Part shown: positions 6,601-15,680 of the stretch, one piece after another
Layout of the letters: each line of letters begins with the position of its first letter
Numbering within the stretch: the stretch's first letter is position 1
Virus record (IMG/VR): IMGVR_UViG_3300032294_000831
Location: 1-27,589 of that record
DNA from: a virus
Strand: one strand, 5' to 3'
DNA length: 27,589 nt
Notes under the pieces: model-generated
Seen by the model: only the letters and a program-made list of their open reading frames with translations
Told to the model about the DNA's origin: nothing
Databases searched by the model: none
Made by a program: the position numbers and the translations under genes

Positions 6601-8790
6601 AGTGCCGAGGCTTGCTTGTTTTGTGTCTAGCTGGCTTTTGTTTACCGCGTCGCCGCTGTCCGTTCCGTTTGCTAGGTTTATAATTTTAGTCGACGCAAGA
6701 TCGACAACGCGCGCTTTAAGTAAAATTTTACCTTGTACGCCTGTTCCTGTTGTTGCAATACATTCTAGCTCTATATTTCCACCGCTTGCATTGTTAGCAA
6801 GTCCGGCACCGTCTGGACTAATGTAAATAGCTTTACCGGCTGGCGACGCTCCGTAACTTGATTCGTAAGTCGTAATATACATATCGGTGCCGGTTGTTGC
6901 GTGTACATACGCAAAATTCCAGAACCATTGTTTACCCCAATCGCCCATGTTGTGGCTGTTGGTTGCGCCCGGTACTATAGCAGTGTTGACGGCTGTTGAC
7001 GCCAAATTGCTGAGGGCTGTGTTTGCTCCGCTGCTTTGTGGGTTAATTTTTACAAGATTTCCGCCGTTTTGAATTGTAGCGCCCGCCGCCGGCAAGCTGC
7101 TATCTGTTACGTCGGCGTATGTACTAGCGCCGTTAATTGTTAAGGCGTTCATCCAGAAGTTTCTAGCAAACAATGAACAACGGCGGTTAAAGTCTGTTAC
7201 CGTTGTTGTCAAAGTAACTGTATTTTGACAGAATCCGCCGGCGGCGTTAATTATAGTAGCCATTCCGCCGTTAGGGTGTTGCGTCATCGTAATAGTGCCG
7301 TAGTTTACGTTATTAGTGTAAACTCCGACGTTAATTCCGCTGACTGTCATGGCGCCAAATACTAGACACGAATCAAATTGGGCTTGGGCTATTGCATTGT
7401 TGTAGCCGTAAAGGTTTACAGTTGAGCTAAAAGAAACTTCATAAAAATAAAGTTTTCCGGCTGCCGAAGTTACTGTATTCCAGTTAAAATCGCACGCGCT
7501 GATAATTGCACATTGACTAAATCCCGAGCGGTTATCTACGCCGGAATTTCCTGAAAATGTTGCATCTAGCAAAATTGTAGTTGAGTTAGTGATCCTTACG
7601 CTGTCTCGACTTGCTCCGACGACAAAAACGTTTGGTTTTAATGTTAAAGCCGTTTCGCTATAAGCGCCTGCCGCGACGCTGATTACATAGCGTTTTGTAG
7701 GGCTTGCGTCAGTAATGCTAGTCATCGCCGCTTTAATTGTAGCGAATGGTTTTGACAAAGACCCGTCGCCCGTAACATCGTCGCCGCCTTTTGTAACGTA
7801 ACGAGTTTGAGCCACGACAACACTTGATAGCTTACTGTTAAATGTTGACCAATCCGCACTACTTAAATAGCCATTGCTTGACGCGCTGGCTTGTGTAATT
7901 GAAACGGTTTGGGTTAATGGCTCGTATTGAATTGGTGCGGTAGCGGCAACAACTCCGGAAGGACCGGCGGGGCCAGTTTCACCTTGAGGACCTTGTGGTC
8001 CGATTTCGCCCTGTAAACCCTGTGGTCCCTGCGGTCCAATTTCTCCCTGAATTCCTTGCTCACCCTGCGGACCAACGGGACCAACTTCCCCCTGAATTCC
8101 TTGCGGTCCTTGTGGTCCAATTTCGCCTTGTAATCCCTGTGGGCCTTGTGGTCCAATTTCGCCTTGTAATCCCTGTGGGCCTTGTGGACCAACTTCTCCC
8201 TGTGGGCCTTGAGGTCCAATTTCACCCTGTGGACCTGCGGGTCCCATAGGTCCAACTTCGCCTTGAGGTCCAGCCGGACCAACGGCGCCTTGTTCACCTT
8301 GAGGGCCTTGTGGGCCAACGGGACCAACTTCTCCCTGTGGCCCCATGGGTCCAGCGGGTCCAACAATTTGCCCAACATCGTCCCAAACTAATCCAGTCCA
8401 AACGTAAAGGTCGCCATCATCGTCGACAATATATGCGTCACCTTGTTGGTTTCCTTCCATAGGCAAAGCGGCTTCGGTGGGTACGCTTCCCTTTAGTTGA
8501 ATGCCAACACCCGGGGCGCCTTGCTCGCCTTGAGGTCCTTGCGGTCCGGCGGGACCTGTTTCACCCGTTGCACCGGCGGGACCAATTTCTCCCTGTGGGC
8601 CTTGAGGACCAGTAGGACCTGCGGGGCCTTGAACACCACTATAAGGTAAATCATTCCACGCCAAAACACCGTCACCAATTTTTGCTTGGTTTGTGTCCAG
8701 CTCTAAACCCATTTCGCCTTGTGCTAAAACTGGGTTGACCGATTGCCACTCAGCGGCAAGACCGCGACGAAATTGAATTACCGTAGCCAT
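3694..8790 (-). CDS. Giant multidomain collagen-like tail fibre with Mtd-type N-terminus
   Basis: 1698 residues, preceded by GGGGGAG. Residues 1-50 ([11 protein letters not shown]...[20 protein letters not shown]) match the major-tropism-determinant N-terminal domain that anchors fibres to the baseplate. Then: collagen Gly-X-Y (about 53-93), an inserted module [11 protein letters not shown]...[15 protein letters not shown] (about 93-143), collagen (about 145-280), a parallel beta-helix-like region (about 330-600; [20 protein letters not shown] is a typical pectin-lyase-like start), a FLRGDLTW motif, collagen (about 743-845), a small globular domain (about 855-930), collagen (about 935-1018), five Ig/FN3-like repeats of about 88 residues (about 1050-1515) and a beta-rich tip (about 1520-1698). 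Probably a trimeric receptor-binding or adhesion fibre; the tip ligand is unknown. Antisense ORFs here are shadows of the repeats. Confidence 0.9.
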   Translation of the reverse strand: MATVIQFRRGLAAEWQSVNPVLAQGEMGLELDTNQAKIGDGVLAWNDLPYSGVQGPAGPTGPQGPQGEIGPAGATGETGPAGPQGPQGEQGAPGVGIQLKGSVPTEAALPMEGNQQGDAYIVDDDGDLYVWTGLVWDDVGQIVGPAGPMGPQGEVGPVGPQGPQGEQGAVGPAGPQGEVGPMGPAGPQGEIGPQGPQGEVGPQGPQGLQGEIGPQGPQGLQGEIGPQGPQGIQGEVGPVGPQGEQGIQGEIGPQGPQGLQGEIGPQGPQGETGPAGPSGVVAATAPIQYEPLTQTVSITQASASSNGYLSSADWSTFNSKLSSVVVAQTRYVTKGGDDVTGDGSLSKPFATIKAAMTSITDASPTKRYVISVAAGAYSETALTLKPNVFVVGASRDSVRITNSTTILLDATFSGNSGVDNRSGFSQCAIISACDFNWNTVTSAAGKLYFYEVSFSSTVNLYGYNNAIAQAQFDSCLVFGAMTVSGINVGVYTNNVNYGTITMTQHPNGGMATIINAAGGFCQNTVTLTTTVTDFNRRCSLFARNFWMNALTINGASTYADVTDSSLPAAGATIQNGGNLVKINPQSSGANTALSNLASTAVNTAIVPGATNSHNMGDWGKQWFWNFAYVHATTGTDMYITTYESSYGASPAGKAIYISPDGAGLANNASGGNIELECIATTGTGVQGKILLKARVVDLASTKIINLANGTDSGDAVNKSQLDTKQASLGTGTTSQFLRGDLTWASGPVGPAGPAGPQGPQGLTGATGAQGPQGLKGDTGATGDTGPQGIQGIQGEQGVPGPQGEQGLQGPQGPQGIAGEKGDMGEPGPQGVQGLQGPQGEKGDTGAAGMDGDRYATTSTSSFTLANNGIETIITADLNLDYSIGQTIIVAHDIDHVQYGDVVDYDGATGELIFEKTSHQGSGTFASWSVNLSGAVGIQGPAGPAGPQGEPGPIGPQGVQGIQGEQGAPGPQGEMGLQGPQGEQGIQGPKGDTGEPGPQGIQGEQGLQGPQGEVGPAGPSGVVSATSPILYDALTQDVSLDLLALKESLGLPTARATITSVTGLDDPSENITVSFAYNNVVTRYVVYSMSMGGFMQDSDNEHLGSSPIEISFTRPPEGSDPQPKMVELWNYYGPEKYMFVVLPVGGTTAPTINSVFSSLTSDTLADVTVDYSGSALDCSLLIWNSDTLNWDYVTSLLPGGSPILFSSVSRPTFDNPYNQFKIQLCNGAGCSEQEFHIDKVPSEAAPVIQSAVVDPGVATPCNLTVSYTGTANAYVIQHFVVDEWVTQTTQFGDLQNPAIISISRQAQQVEARIQLYNNMLASEWYQFLIEPYPSGAVPVITNVSMESGNTTPANAMVSFENDATNYVCEYYSMGMWIQQSAGTVFYGPTYAVQIDRLPFAATFRVTLSNAWGSSIPFEFEVAQYVAPPVINSFTVLNQNDTQARIEFSWSGDAQNYEIQQSIANEFQSYEIGPLGISPSLVQGLPRPPHGEINRLFRIKVYSALAESSWTEFYVDEQPAPPPPLQEVYNTLTSYNGLFNRISSSGQATPAYGVAQCVELLEPKIISKVKFICAVNTTATGSFKIQIQGAGDRPDNVVLAETVSMPVSMFASGLNVWNEFEVDLPPTLVGDSGPFAIVFIEDPLDPITITDDLGQPYGIGFARLNTNTAPGNLATLTDSLLTFWTAFSTRELQITLFGPA
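8111..8182 (-). repeat. 36-bp perfect tandem duplication in collagen region
   Basis: A 36-base unit beginning TGTGGTCCAATTTCGCC occurs twice without a mismatch (8111-8146, 8147-8182), equal to 12 collagen residues (four Gly-X-Y triplets). Most other collagen triplets use varied codons, so this looks like a recent slippage expansion. Confidence 0.8.
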
Positions 8791-11265
8791 TTAAATTACT
8801 CCCCCACCATTTATATTTGTGATTCCACCATACACTGACGACGGCGCACCACCGTCTAAATTACCAACACTAGGCAATGCCCATTCTAAATCACCGCGCA
8901 AAAACTTGTCACTTGGACCCGGTGTTATTGAAATGTTTTTAGTTAAAGCATCATAAGCCAATGGCGCTGTTGCCGACACTACGCCGCTAGGGCCTTCGGG
9001 ACCAATAGGTCCTTGAGGTCCAATCGGACCTTGTTCACCGGTATCGCCTTTTTCGCCCTGAATACCTTGAGGACCTTGTTCACCCTGCGGGCCCTGAGGG
9101 CCAACGTCGCCCGTATCACCTTTTTCACCTTGCGGACCTTGAGGACCTTCGGGACCAATAGGACCTTGTTCGCCTGTGTCACCTTTTGGCCCTTGAATGC
9201 CTTGAGGACCTTGGGGACCAATTTCACCTTGAAGACCTGCGGGGCCTTGTAACCCTTGGGGACCCTCTGGGCCTTGGGGACCAGTCGCTCCGGTTGCTCC
9301 GGTTTCACCTTGGGGGCCAGTCGCTCCGGTATCACCCTTGTCACCCTTGTCACCCTTTTCGCCCTGTGGACCCATAGGTCCAACTTCGCCCTGCAATCCC
9401 TGTATTCCGGGAACGCCCTGTGGGCCTTCGGGGCCCTGCGGGCCAGTAGCACCGGTGGCGCCTGTTTCGCCCTGTGGGCCAGTGTCGCCAGTGTCTCCCT
9501 TATCACCTTTAAGTCCCTGAGGACCTTGTGGTCCCATAGGGCCAATTTCGCCCTGTGGGCCCTGTACTCCGGGAACACCTTGTTCACCCTGTGGTCCTTG
9601 AGGGCCAGTGGCACCCGTTGCCCCAGTTTCGCCTTGTGGACCGGTATCTCCAGTATCACCTTTATCGCCCTTAGGACCTTGAGGTCCGGCGGGGCCAATG
9701 TCACCTTGGTCACCCTTTTCGCCTTGAATTCCTTGAATGCCTTGAGGACCTGCGGGACCCGCTTCACCCTGAGGCCCAGCGGGACCAATGTCGCCTTGAT
9801 CGCCTTTAAGACCTTGAATTCCTTGGTCGCCTTGAATGCCTTGAATGCCTTGAGGGCCAATAGGTCCAACGTCGCCGGTGTCACCTTTTTCGCCTTTTTC
9901 CCCTTGGATTCCTTGCGGACCCTGAGGTCCAACAATTTGACCAACATTATCCCAAGACGTGCCGACCCATACATATAAATCGCCATTTTCGTCGACAATA
10001 TATGCGTCGCCCAAAACGTTGCCAGTTAAAGGCAAATCTAATTCTGTAGGCACGCTGCCTTGAAGTTGAATTCCAACGCCTTGCTCGCCTTGTGGTCCTT
10101 GAGGTCCTTGTGGGCCGGTTGCACCTGTTTCCCCAGTATCACCTTTGTCGCCCTTAGGTCCTTGAATTCCTTGAATTCCTTGGGGTCCCTCTAAACCTTG
10201 TAAACCCTGCGGTCCCTGCAATCCTTCGGGTCCTTGCGGGCCCGTGGCACCTGTGTCGCCTTTTTCACCCTGCGGACCTTGAGCTCCGGTGTCACCTTTT
10301 TCGCCCTGCAATCCTTGAGGACCCATCGGGCCAATATCTCCAGTGTCACCTTTTGGCCCGGTAGCTCCAGTGTCACCTTTTTCACCTTGTAAACCTTGTG
10401 GGCCAACGGGACCAACGGGGCCAATAGGTCCTTGATCTCCAGTATCACCCTTTAAGCCTTGAACGCCCTGAATTCCCTGCGGCCCCTGCGGACCCATTTC
10501 TCCGGTGTCACCCTTGTCGCCTTTTTCTCCGGTTGCGCCTGTGTCGCCCTTTAATCCTTGCGGACCCTGTGGTCCGGTGGCGCCGGTGGCGCCAATTGGC
10601 CCCTGATCTCCGGTATCGCCTTTTAATCCCTGAACGCCTTGAATTCCCTGAGGTCCTTGAGGACCCATAGGGCCAGTATCACCGGTATCACCCTTAGCGC
10701 CGGTGGCGCCTGTGTCGCCCTGTAAACCCTGTGGTCCTTGAGGTCCAACCGCACCCGTTGCACCAATCGGGCCTTGGTCGCCTGTGTCACCCTTGTCGCC
10801 CTTTAATCCCGTAGCACCAATGGGACCTTGGGGACCAATAGGTCCTTGGCTTCCGGTATCGCCTTTTAATCCCTGAATTCCTTGGGGACCTTGCGGTCCT
10901 GTTGCGCCCGCCGGACCGGTTGCTCCGGTGGCTCCGACTGGGCCTTGAATTCCTTGTGGTCCCTGTGGACCTGCGGGCCCTTGCGGCCCTACTATTTTTC
11001 CTACGTTGTCCCAATCTGTACTCGTCCAAACATAAAGGTCGCCGTCAGAATCAACTATATAAGCATCGCCCTGAACGTTGCCGGTAATTGGTAAATCAGC
11101 AACCGTCGGAACACTTCCCTTTAGCTGTACGCCGACGCCCGGTTCACCTTGTGGACCTTCGGGACCAATAGGTCCTTGGGCGCCTGCGGGACCTGCGGGT
11201 CCAGTCGCTCCGGTATCACCCTTTGGGCCTTGTATTCCTGTACCAATAAATAAATCTATAGCCAT
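8791..11265 (-). CDS. Collagen-like tail fibre protein, almost entirely Gly-X-Y
   Basis: 824 residues, AGAGGT ribosome site. Only eight residues (MAIDLFIG) precede collagen. Collagen blocks run about 9-45, 95-393 and 443-757, rich in GPQGPQG, GEKGDTG and GATGPQG, the charged triplets that stabilise bacterial collagens lacking hydroxyproline. Two copies of an inserted globular module (VPT..DLP..GN..GDAYIVD..GDLYVW) lie at about 46-93 and 393-443; a third copy is in the next gene. The C-terminus has [12 protein letters not shown] and the Gly-rich end [20 protein letters not shown], a kind of ending seen in other phage structural proteins. About 650 collagen residues at 0.29 nm each would give a rod near 190 nm if fully triple-helical (inference). 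It lacks its own recognised anchor domain; the neighbouring 122-residue protein may supply one. Confidence 0.88.
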   Translation of the reverse strand: MAIDLFIGTGIQGPKGDTGATGPAGPAGAQGPIGPEGPQGEPGVGVQLKGSVPTVADLPITGNVQGDAYIVDSDGDLYVWTSTDWDNVGKIVGPQGPAGPQGPQGIQGPVGATGATGPAGATGPQGPQGIQGLKGDTGSQGPIGPQGPIGATGLKGDKGDTGDQGPIGATGAVGPQGPQGLQGDTGATGAKGDTGDTGPMGPQGPQGIQGVQGLKGDTGDQGPIGATGATGPQGPQGLKGDTGATGEKGDKGDTGEMGPQGPQGIQGVQGLKGDTGDQGPIGPVGPVGPQGLQGEKGDTGATGPKGDTGDIGPMGPQGLQGEKGDTGAQGPQGEKGDTGATGPQGPEGLQGPQGLQGLEGPQGIQGIQGPKGDKGDTGETGATGPQGPQGPQGEQGVGIQLQGSVPTELDLPLTGNVLGDAYIVDENGDLYVWVGTSWDNVGQIVGPQGPQGIQGEKGEKGDTGDVGPIGPQGIQGIQGDQGIQGLKGDQGDIGPAGPQGEAGPAGPQGIQGIQGEKGDQGDIGPAGPQGPKGDKGDTGDTGPQGETGATGATGPQGPQGEQGVPGVQGPQGEIGPMGPQGPQGLKGDKGDTGDTGPQGETGATGATGPQGPEGPQGVPGIQGLQGEVGPMGPQGEKGDKGDKGDTGATGPQGETGATGATGPQGPEGPQGLQGPAGLQGEIGPQGPQGIQGPKGDTGEQGPIGPEGPQGPQGEKGDTGDVGPQGPQGEQGPQGIQGEKGDTGEQGPIGPQGPIGPEGPSGVVSATAPLAYDALTKNISITPGPSDKFLRGDLEWALPSVGNLDGGAPSSVYGGITNINGGGVI

Positions 11266-11290
11266 TTTGGCGACCTCTTTTTTTTATTTA

Positions 11291-11659
11291 TTATGCCACA
11301 ATTTGAAATTTTCCATAAGAAAGCCGGAACACCAAATCGTCTAAACTTTTAATTGTAATTTCGTAAGTAAACATTCCGACGGGCAAATCTAGCGTATCTT
11401 CGGCACTTACAATAAAATTAATTATGCCACGCCCGGCTTGTAATTCTGCGCGGTCATTATCTATTGTACATTCTAAAATTATTTCTTCTGACGCAAACGT
11501 CGGTTTAACTTCTAATCTAGGCAAGTAACCGGTTAAATTATCGGGCAAGTTTGAGCATTCTTGGTAAACGTAGCAATTAGCGACAAACGTTATTCCTTTT
11601 TCAAGGGCGCCGCTATAACGGTCTGTGTTTATAAAATTAAACACGTCGTTAGTGTACAT
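11291..11659 (-). CDS. Fibre-associated beta-sandwich protein, possibly BppU-like
   Basis: 122 residues. Short beta strands dominate: [29 protein letters not shown], a helix-poor loop [18 protein letters not shown], then [11 protein letters not shown] and [12 protein letters not shown] strand pattern ending in Y-E-I and G-K-F/I-X-V is typical of small phage proteins near fibres, including the N-terminal domain of BppU-type baseplate upper proteins, which hold receptor-binding subunits. I cannot confirm the family from motifs alone. The gene sits directly upstream of the collagen fibre that lacks an anchor, so an adaptor role is reasonable. The ribosome site is weak (CGGCGGT) and the gene abuts the 33-residue ORF, suggesting coupling. 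Confidence 0.65.
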   Translation of the reverse strand: MYTNDVFNFINTDRYSGALEKGITFVANCYVYQECSNLPDNLTGYLPRLEVKPTFASEEIILECTIDNDRAELQAGRGIINFIVSAEDTLDLPVGMFTYEITIKSLDDLVFRLSYGKFQIVA

Positions 11660-11761
11660 TTAAACCGCCGGTAATACCGCTGGGGTTTGCTCTTGTTTTT
11701 TTTCTTCTGGCTTTTGTTCAGGCTTTTTGGGCTCTGGTTTTGGCATTTTGTCTCGTGACAT
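11660..11761 (-). CDS. 33-residue Pro/Lys/Glu-rich microprotein
   Basis: A very short ORF fills the gap between two genes exactly: its stop abuts the next ATG and its ATG is one base past the previous stop. AGAGG lies six bases before the ATG. The peptide begins MSRDKMPKPEPKKPEQ and ends TPAVLPAV; it is disordered in character and highly charged. A similar Pro/Glu/Lys-rich tail ends the preceding protein, but in a different frame, so this is not simply a broken C-terminus in frame. It could be a linker or assembly peptide, or a relic; no function is known. Confidence 0.5.
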   Translation of the reverse strand: MSRDKMPKPEPKKPEQKPEEKKQEQTPAVLPAV

Positions 11762-11762
11762 T

Positions 11763-12065
11763 TTAAACCTCTTTCTTTTTTCTTGCTTTTGACGCTTGCA
11801 AAACCGGTTCAACCACCGGCTCGACTACCGGCTCAACCACTGGCTCAACTACTGGCTCGGGCGGGGGCGGTGGTAAACTACCGTCTGGCATAAGACCGCG
11901 AGCCAGTCGTCCGTATTCTATAATAGGCAAAATTCGTTCGCCGATCGCTGGGTCGACTTCTATTTCTAGTTCTTGATCTAAAACTTTAGCCATGCCCAAA
12001 TCATCGCAAACGTGAGTACCTTCTAATGACCATTCGTGATCGCCGGGTAAAAGTTTTATTTTCAT
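11763..12065 (-). CDS. Small tail-region protein with VVEP repeat linker
   Basis: 100 residues, AAGGTG ribosome site. Residues 1-63 form a compact beta/alpha part (MKIKLLPGDHEWSLEG, then LDQELEIEVDPAIGERILPIIEYGRL). Residues 64-70 are a proline run, followed by about four VVEP repeats (12-bp tandem units) and a basic tail (KARKKKEV). The rigid Pro/Glu linker with a basic end would extend away from the globular part, as in adaptors. It lies between the collar protein and the collagen fibre genes, so a role in fibre attachment or assembly is plausible but unproven. I do not recognise the N-terminal domain. Confidence 0.7.
   Translation of the reverse strand: MKIKLLPGDHEWSLEGTHVCDDLGMAKVLDQELEIEVDPAIGERILPIIEYGRLARGLMPDGSLPPPPPEPVVEPVVEPVVEPVVEPVLQASKARKKKEV
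11806..11853 (-). repeat. Four 12-bp tandem units encoding VVEP
   Basis: Units of the form GGYTCRAYYACY (plus strand) occur four times in tandem with third-position variation, coding a Val-Val-Glu-Pro linker. Confidence 0.75.
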
Positions 12066-12067
12066 TT

Positions 12068-12733
12068 TTACACCTTAATAATGTAGTTGACGTATGCGTT
12101 TTTAGGTCTTGTTTCATTATCGCCGGAAATTGTTTGAGCTAAAGCAGTTCCGCTAACATTGTGAGAGTGAGCGCCTTGAGTGTCTGAACCGTGAGCAACG
12201 TTTCCTAGGTTTACGTTGTCATTATTCCACCCTGATCCCCAAGTGTTTCCGGCTGTTCCGTTGCCCCACATGTTTGGCCTAGTAATACTGTGCGAGTGAT
12301 TTCCCTGAACGTCTGTTCCTGCCCCCGATAATGAGCTGTTAGAGTTTGTTAATCCTGCTGTTGATTTAGAAGCATTAGGGTTTGTGTAGGGATTGCTTCC
12401 TGAACCGGCTTGAGCCCTTGCGCTCGCCATTCCCTGAATACTATTTACACTAGCCCCGGAATTTCCGCCGGAATTCATAGCAACCCTAGACGCGCTATCG
12501 GGGTCCCTAGCTGTTCCACCGTCAACGCCACGCATAAAAACACCGCGATAATCTGGAATGTTGAACGTTGTTGATCCATCGCCCGAACCACAACTACTAC
12601 TTAAAACCGAAAACAATCGACTATAAATTGTTCGGCTTACTGCTGAACCGTCACACAATAACCACCCGTTTGGTGCGGTTGTTCCGGCGAAGGGAAATAC
12701 TGTGCCTGTGGGGCATATTGCTAAGTAACTCAT
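12068..12733 (-). CDS. Tail collar domain fibre protein
   Basis: 221 residues from the ATG at 12733, which overlaps the previous stop as TAATG and has GGTGG upstream; the ATG at 12748 would lie inside the previous gene. The N-terminal part is a Phage Tail Collar domain: CPTGTVFPFAGTTAPNGWLLCDGSAVSRT, then LFSVL, GDGSTTFNIPDYRGVFMRGVD with the expected aromatic and Gly positions. The rest is Ser/Gly/Asn-rich with two His-Ser-His motifs (GNHSHSI, GAHSHNV) like the HxH iron-binding tips of T4-type fibres, ending in ETRPKNAYVNYIIKV, the common end of collar proteins. It is likely a short tail fibre or fibre tip that contacts the host surface. Confidence 0.9.
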   Translation of the reverse strand: MSYLAICPTGTVFPFAGTTAPNGWLLCDGSAVSRTIYSRLFSVLSSSCGSGDGSTTFNIPDYRGVFMRGVDGGTARDPDSASRVAMNSGGNSGASVNSIQGMASARAQAGSGSNPYTNPNASKSTAGLTNSNSSLSGAGTDVQGNHSHSITRPNMWGNGTAGNTWGSGWNNDNVNLGNVAHGSDTQGAHSHNVSGTALAQTISGDNETRPKNAYVNYIIKV

Positions 12734-13395
12734 TACACCACCATCCACTGAGTGCCGTCAGATACTACGCGCAAAGAATCCATACGGCTTAATTGTTGTA
12801 CTGATAATCCATCAATTAATGTTCCACTTGCGCCTACATTTAACAAAACGCCCGCGTTCATATTTGATTTTATAGTATATTCTTCTCCGCGATTATTAAC
12901 GCTAGCTGCGGGCAAGGTAATTGTAAACAACGTCGATCCTGTTGCTACGACAACAAAATCGTCTTTTGCAACTGTATAGTTTGCACTAACGCTGGTTATT
13001 TGGCGGCTATAAATTGTTTTCCAACTATTTGTTGTAAACGCTTGGTTGAGGTTGTTGTCTGCGCTGCTTAAGTATAGTTTTCCGCCGCTTTGAACGACGC
13101 TGCCGGTGTAATATGTTTCGGTCGCAAGCCACTCTGGGACACCTTGCTGAAACAAATACTTAAGCTGGCGACTAAATAAAAACTGCAATGCGTTCATATC
13201 CTGCAAAGCTGGCGCTTGGTTTAAAACCGTAGCACCGCCCCAACCGGCACCAAAAGCTGGCAAGGATTGAATGTCGTCTGGCTCTTTGCTAAATGCGGGC
13301 GCGCCTTCTTTTAATGAACCAAAAACGGCAACGACGTTCGTTGCTGGAACATCGCCGCAAAATAATTTTTGTAACGCTCTAGTTAGTTTTGCCAT
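12733..13395 (-). CDS. Tail fibre protein
   Basis: 220 residues. An N-terminal helix (MAKLTRALQKLFCGDVP) and the phrase SLKEGAPAFSKEPDDIQSLPAFGAGWGGA precede a LQDMNALQFLFSRQLKYLFQQGVPEWLATETYYTGSVVQSGGKLYLS stretch that is common at the start of phage fibres following the baseplate genes. The C-terminal 90 residues are beta-rich (FVVVATGSTLFTITLPA, GTLIDGLSVQQLSRMDSLRVVSDG), like fibre shaft or tip domains. Located directly after the DUF2612 gene and before the collar protein, it is probably the fibre that links baseplate to the distal receptor-binding parts. No chaperone is seen. Its receptor is unknown. Confidence 0.8.
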   Translation of the reverse strand: MAKLTRALQKLFCGDVPATNVVAVFGSLKEGAPAFSKEPDDIQSLPAFGAGWGGATVLNQAPALQDMNALQFLFSRQLKYLFQQGVPEWLATETYYTGSVVQSGGKLYLSSADNNLNQAFTTNSWKTIYSRQITSVSANYTVAKDDFVVVATGSTLFTITLPAASVNNRGEEYTIKSNMNAGVLLNVGASGTLIDGLSVQQLSRMDSLRVVSDGTQWMVV

Positions 13396-13397
13396 TG

Positions 13398-14150
13398 TTA
13401 TAATATCCTGTCTTCATATATTAACATATAATAACCATTCCAACCCGATTCGTATGTACTAAAACCCCAGCTATTTCCGTTATCAAATTCATAATCTACA
13501 AAACCAAAAATCGCTGTTGTATCGGGAATGGCAAATACTCCTGATATTCTAACGCCCATGGGCTTGGGTAGCAAGCCGGCATCAATAGCAATTTTAGCCA
13601 AGTTTGTTTGACTTGAATTAATCAAGTAAAGAATGCTCATATTTAAATTATCTAAACAAATCAGGCCGCTACCAAACGACGCCCAAAGAGCCGCCGAAAT
13701 GTCGGCCATCGTGTTAAGGCTTTCGTTTAATATGATCTTTAGCTTTAAAAGCGCCCTATATGTATCGTCATCTAAGTCCGTAAAACTAGTGTTAGCGTAT
13801 TGATACAAATAAAAGTTAGAGTCGGCATTTATGGCCGGGTCAATATAATCGGTATATCCTGCCTCACCAACCGCAGGAATGTCGTAAAGTCTTAGAGTAA
13901 AATAATAGCGATCCACGACGGTCGCTGTGCGCCGGCTAAAACCTATGTATTCACCTAAAACGTCTAGCTGTGGGCCGGTCGCTGTTTCTAAATTAAATGC
14001 TCTCTCTATTTCTTTTTCTACAACATCAACTATTGCGTTTTCGGCTAAAACCCCAACCGTCGCCCTAGCTCTTGGCGCGTTGACGTATTGCTCTAGCAAA
14101 AGGTTTTGATAGTGTTCTACGATTGCGGCTATTTCGGCTTCTGTCGCCAT
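13398..14150 (-). CDS. DUF2612-family baseplate protein (gpI-like position)
   Basis: 250 residues. The N-terminus fits DUF2612: a helix with YQNLLLEQYVNAPRARATVGVLAENAIVDVVEKEIERAF followed by ATGPQLDVLGEYIGFSRR (about residues 14-75). A middle FTDLDDDTYRALLKLKIILN and repeated short helices follow, ending in beta-rich GVFAIPDTTAIFGFVDYE and WGFSTYESGWNGYYM. In contractile phages this protein follows the gpJ-like protein and plays the part of P2 gpI, attaching fibres to the baseplate wedge. Order here agrees: gp25-like, gpJ-like, this gene, then fibres. Confidence 0.85.
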   Translation of the reverse strand: MATEAEIAAIVEHYQNLLLEQYVNAPRARATVGVLAENAIVDVVEKEIERAFNLETATGPQLDVLGEYIGFSRRTATVVDRYYFTLRLYDIPAVGEAGYTDYIDPAINADSNFYLYQYANTSFTDLDDDTYRALLKLKIILNESLNTMADISAALWASFGSGLICLDNLNMSILYLINSSQTNLAKIAIDAGLLPKPMGVRISGVFAIPDTTAIFGFVDYEFDNGNSWGFSTYESGWNGYYMLIYEDRIL

Positions 14151-14151
14151 G

Positions 14152-15330
14152 TCACACCACGATTATATCTATGCGCGATTCGCTGACTAAAAAACGACCT
14201 GCTATGCTTTGTGGATATAAATAACTTTCGTATGTTATGCCGTCGTAAGAAACTCCGCCGTCGACGACAACCGCATATTGGTCGGCGGCCCTTACCGCTG
14301 CCGTAATTGTCGTAAAGTCTGCCGGCTCGTAAATTGTATAGCTAATATTATCAAATAAATATTGTTTTATGTAATTTTCATCAATTAAATGTGTTGATTC
14401 TAAAGACGTAAGCGTCATTCGTATGTGTAAATTTTCATAAGTTGGGCGGGAAAATTTAATCGGTAATTTAAAACCATTTACTTGGTCGACTAATACAATT
14501 ATGTCGCCTTTCATACCGCACCCGGCGTTTCGCTTATTGTAAATAATTTGTGCTATATCGTCTTCGTCTCCCCCATCAACAACGCAAAAAATGCTGTGGC
14601 CGGGTATTCCGTTAGAATCAATAACTGACGTATCGTTTTCATAAACTTTAACGTCTATGACATTTGCCACGCCAGCTAAAGCGCCTTGTAAGCCGGGCAA
14701 ATAACCTTGAGACGGCAAGGCAACCGATTGCGCACGCCTAAGACGTAAAGCTACGTCCGACTCTTGATTCTCGCCCGTTGCAATTGCATTGTCTGGGTTA
14801 TTGACGCTTAGAACGCCGAGCGTGACTGTTTCTATAACCGTTATAGTATTCGGTATAGTCTCAATAACGCCGGGAACCTCGGCAATAAATTCTCGTATAT
14901 ACACGCCAGAACTTGGCAGGCTAGTCGTTACCTCTAGCGCAAATATGTTGGCCGCCAAATCTTTGACTTTGAAAGGCGCGTCGGGTGTTGTGTCTATACC
15001 GTATAACGTAACCGGCCTATCGACTGTTATTGTTACGTTAGTCCTTGTAAACGTGGCACCCTTTCGAGCTACGCCGTTAATAGCACACCTTTGATCCAAT
15101 ACAACGCCTACGGCAGTTTCAGGGCTAAAGCTGTTATAAACTTGGGTCATGCAATCTAGCGTGTCGCCAATAGCTTGCGCAAAAAGGTTAATCATTTGGC
15201 TATCTGGGCTATTAACATTTAAGTTAATAGTGTCGCCGTAGATAGTTTTAAATCCGTCCTCTAGCGCGGTCACTAACTCGGTAACTGTCTGCGTATGTAG
15301 TCCCGTCGAATCGACGTAATTATTGCTCAT
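14152..15330 (-). CDS. Baseplate J-like protein
   Basis: 392 residues from the ATG at 15330, which overlaps the stop of the gp25-like gene as ATGA; an upstream in-frame ATG at 15396 lies inside that gene. Features of the P2 gpJ / Mu gp47 family are seen: an N-terminal wedge helix with FKTIYGDTINLNVNSPDSQMINLFAQAIGD, VLDQRCAINGVARKGAT, and the hallmark GENQESDVALRLRRAQSVALPSQGYLPGLQGALAGVANVIDVKVYEN (about residues 185-235). A beta-rich C-terminal region includes GCGMKGDIIVLVD. It forms the baseplate wedge together with the gp25-like protein and contacts the DUF2612 protein. Confidence 0.93.
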   Translation of the reverse strand: MSNNYVDSTGLHTQTVTELVTALEDGFKTIYGDTINLNVNSPDSQMINLFAQAIGDTLDCMTQVYNSFSPETAVGVVLDQRCAINGVARKGATFTRTNVTITVDRPVTLYGIDTTPDAPFKVKDLAANIFALEVTTSLPSSGVYIREFIAEVPGVIETIPNTITVIETVTLGVLSVNNPDNAIATGENQESDVALRLRRAQSVALPSQGYLPGLQGALAGVANVIDVKVYENDTSVIDSNGIPGHSIFCVVDGGDEDDIAQIIYNKRNAGCGMKGDIIVLVDQVNGFKLPIKFSRPTYENLHIRMTLTSLESTHLIDENYIKQYLFDNISYTIYEPADFTTITAAVRAADQYAVVVDGGVSYDGITYESYLYPQSIAGRFLVSESRIDIIVV

Positions 15331-15680
15331 TTTAGAATGACCTCGCCGGCTAATTGGGTCGTGTAAATGGTCGTTACGAGGTATTTTACAACACAATTGC
15401 GGTTTTGGTCTAAACTTACTGAGACATTTTGCACGCTGGTAACGCCCTCAACCTTTATAATTGCCGCCCTTATATTTAAGTTAAGCAAATCAACACTGCG
15501 CTGGCCTAGTAGGCTAAACCAAGCAACGCCTTCGTCTGGTTCATAAAAACTTTCCTGATAGAAGGTTTGTAAGGCTGTTTTTATATCAGTTTCAACGGCT
15601 AGGTCGTTCCTAAAATAGCTTTGTTTGCCGGCACCAAATAGCCAATCATTATCGTCGTCAATGCCTCGAAAAAGCGTCAT
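15327..15680 (-). CDS. gp25/gpW-like baseplate wedge protein
   Basis: 117 residues, strong GAGGGGG ribosome site. It starts with DDDNDWLFGAGKQSYFRNDLAVETDIKTALQTFYQESFYEPDEGVAWFSLLGQR, followed by a helical LNLNIRAAIIKVEGVTSVQNVSVSLDQ and a beta end. This is the pattern of the small wedge proteins of T4 gp25 / P2 gpW type: a V..DI..ALQT helix, a Gly-Val-X-Trp turn and a GV.. beta pair. The classic C-terminal WEPR of gp25 is not seen, so the match is partly positional: it lies between the spike and the gpJ-like gene. It would start assembly of the wedge around the hub. Confidence 0.75.
   Translation of the reverse strand: MTLFRGIDDDNDWLFGAGKQSYFRNDLAVETDIKTALQTFYQESFYEPDEGVAWFSLLGQRSVDLLNLNIRAAIIKVEGVTSVQNVSVSLDQNRNCVVKYLVTTIYTTQLAGEVILK

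Noticed and set aside
3694-8790. Diversity-generating retroelement target, because of the Mtd-type N-terminus
   Set aside because: Only the N-terminal anchor resembles Mtd. No reverse transcriptase, template repeat or C-type-lectin variable end is seen in the window.
8788-8794. The two collagen ORFs as one gene broken by a stop
   Set aside because: The downstream ORF has its own strong ribosome site and a complete Mtd-type N-terminal domain, so these are two genes that abut.
9256-9978. Long plus-strand ORFs opposite the collagen genes
   Set aside because: They are antisense shadows: Gly-X-Y codons read backwards rarely give stops. Their products are low-complexity and have no ribosome sites.
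11775-11781. A AAA AAG slippery heptamer near the end of the 100-aa protein gene
   Set aside because: It is in phase, but lies in a Lys-rich tail where it arises by chance; the -1 frame gives a Cys/Lys/Asn-rich product with no family likeness and does not join the 33-aa ORF, which is in the +1 frame with its own ribosome site.
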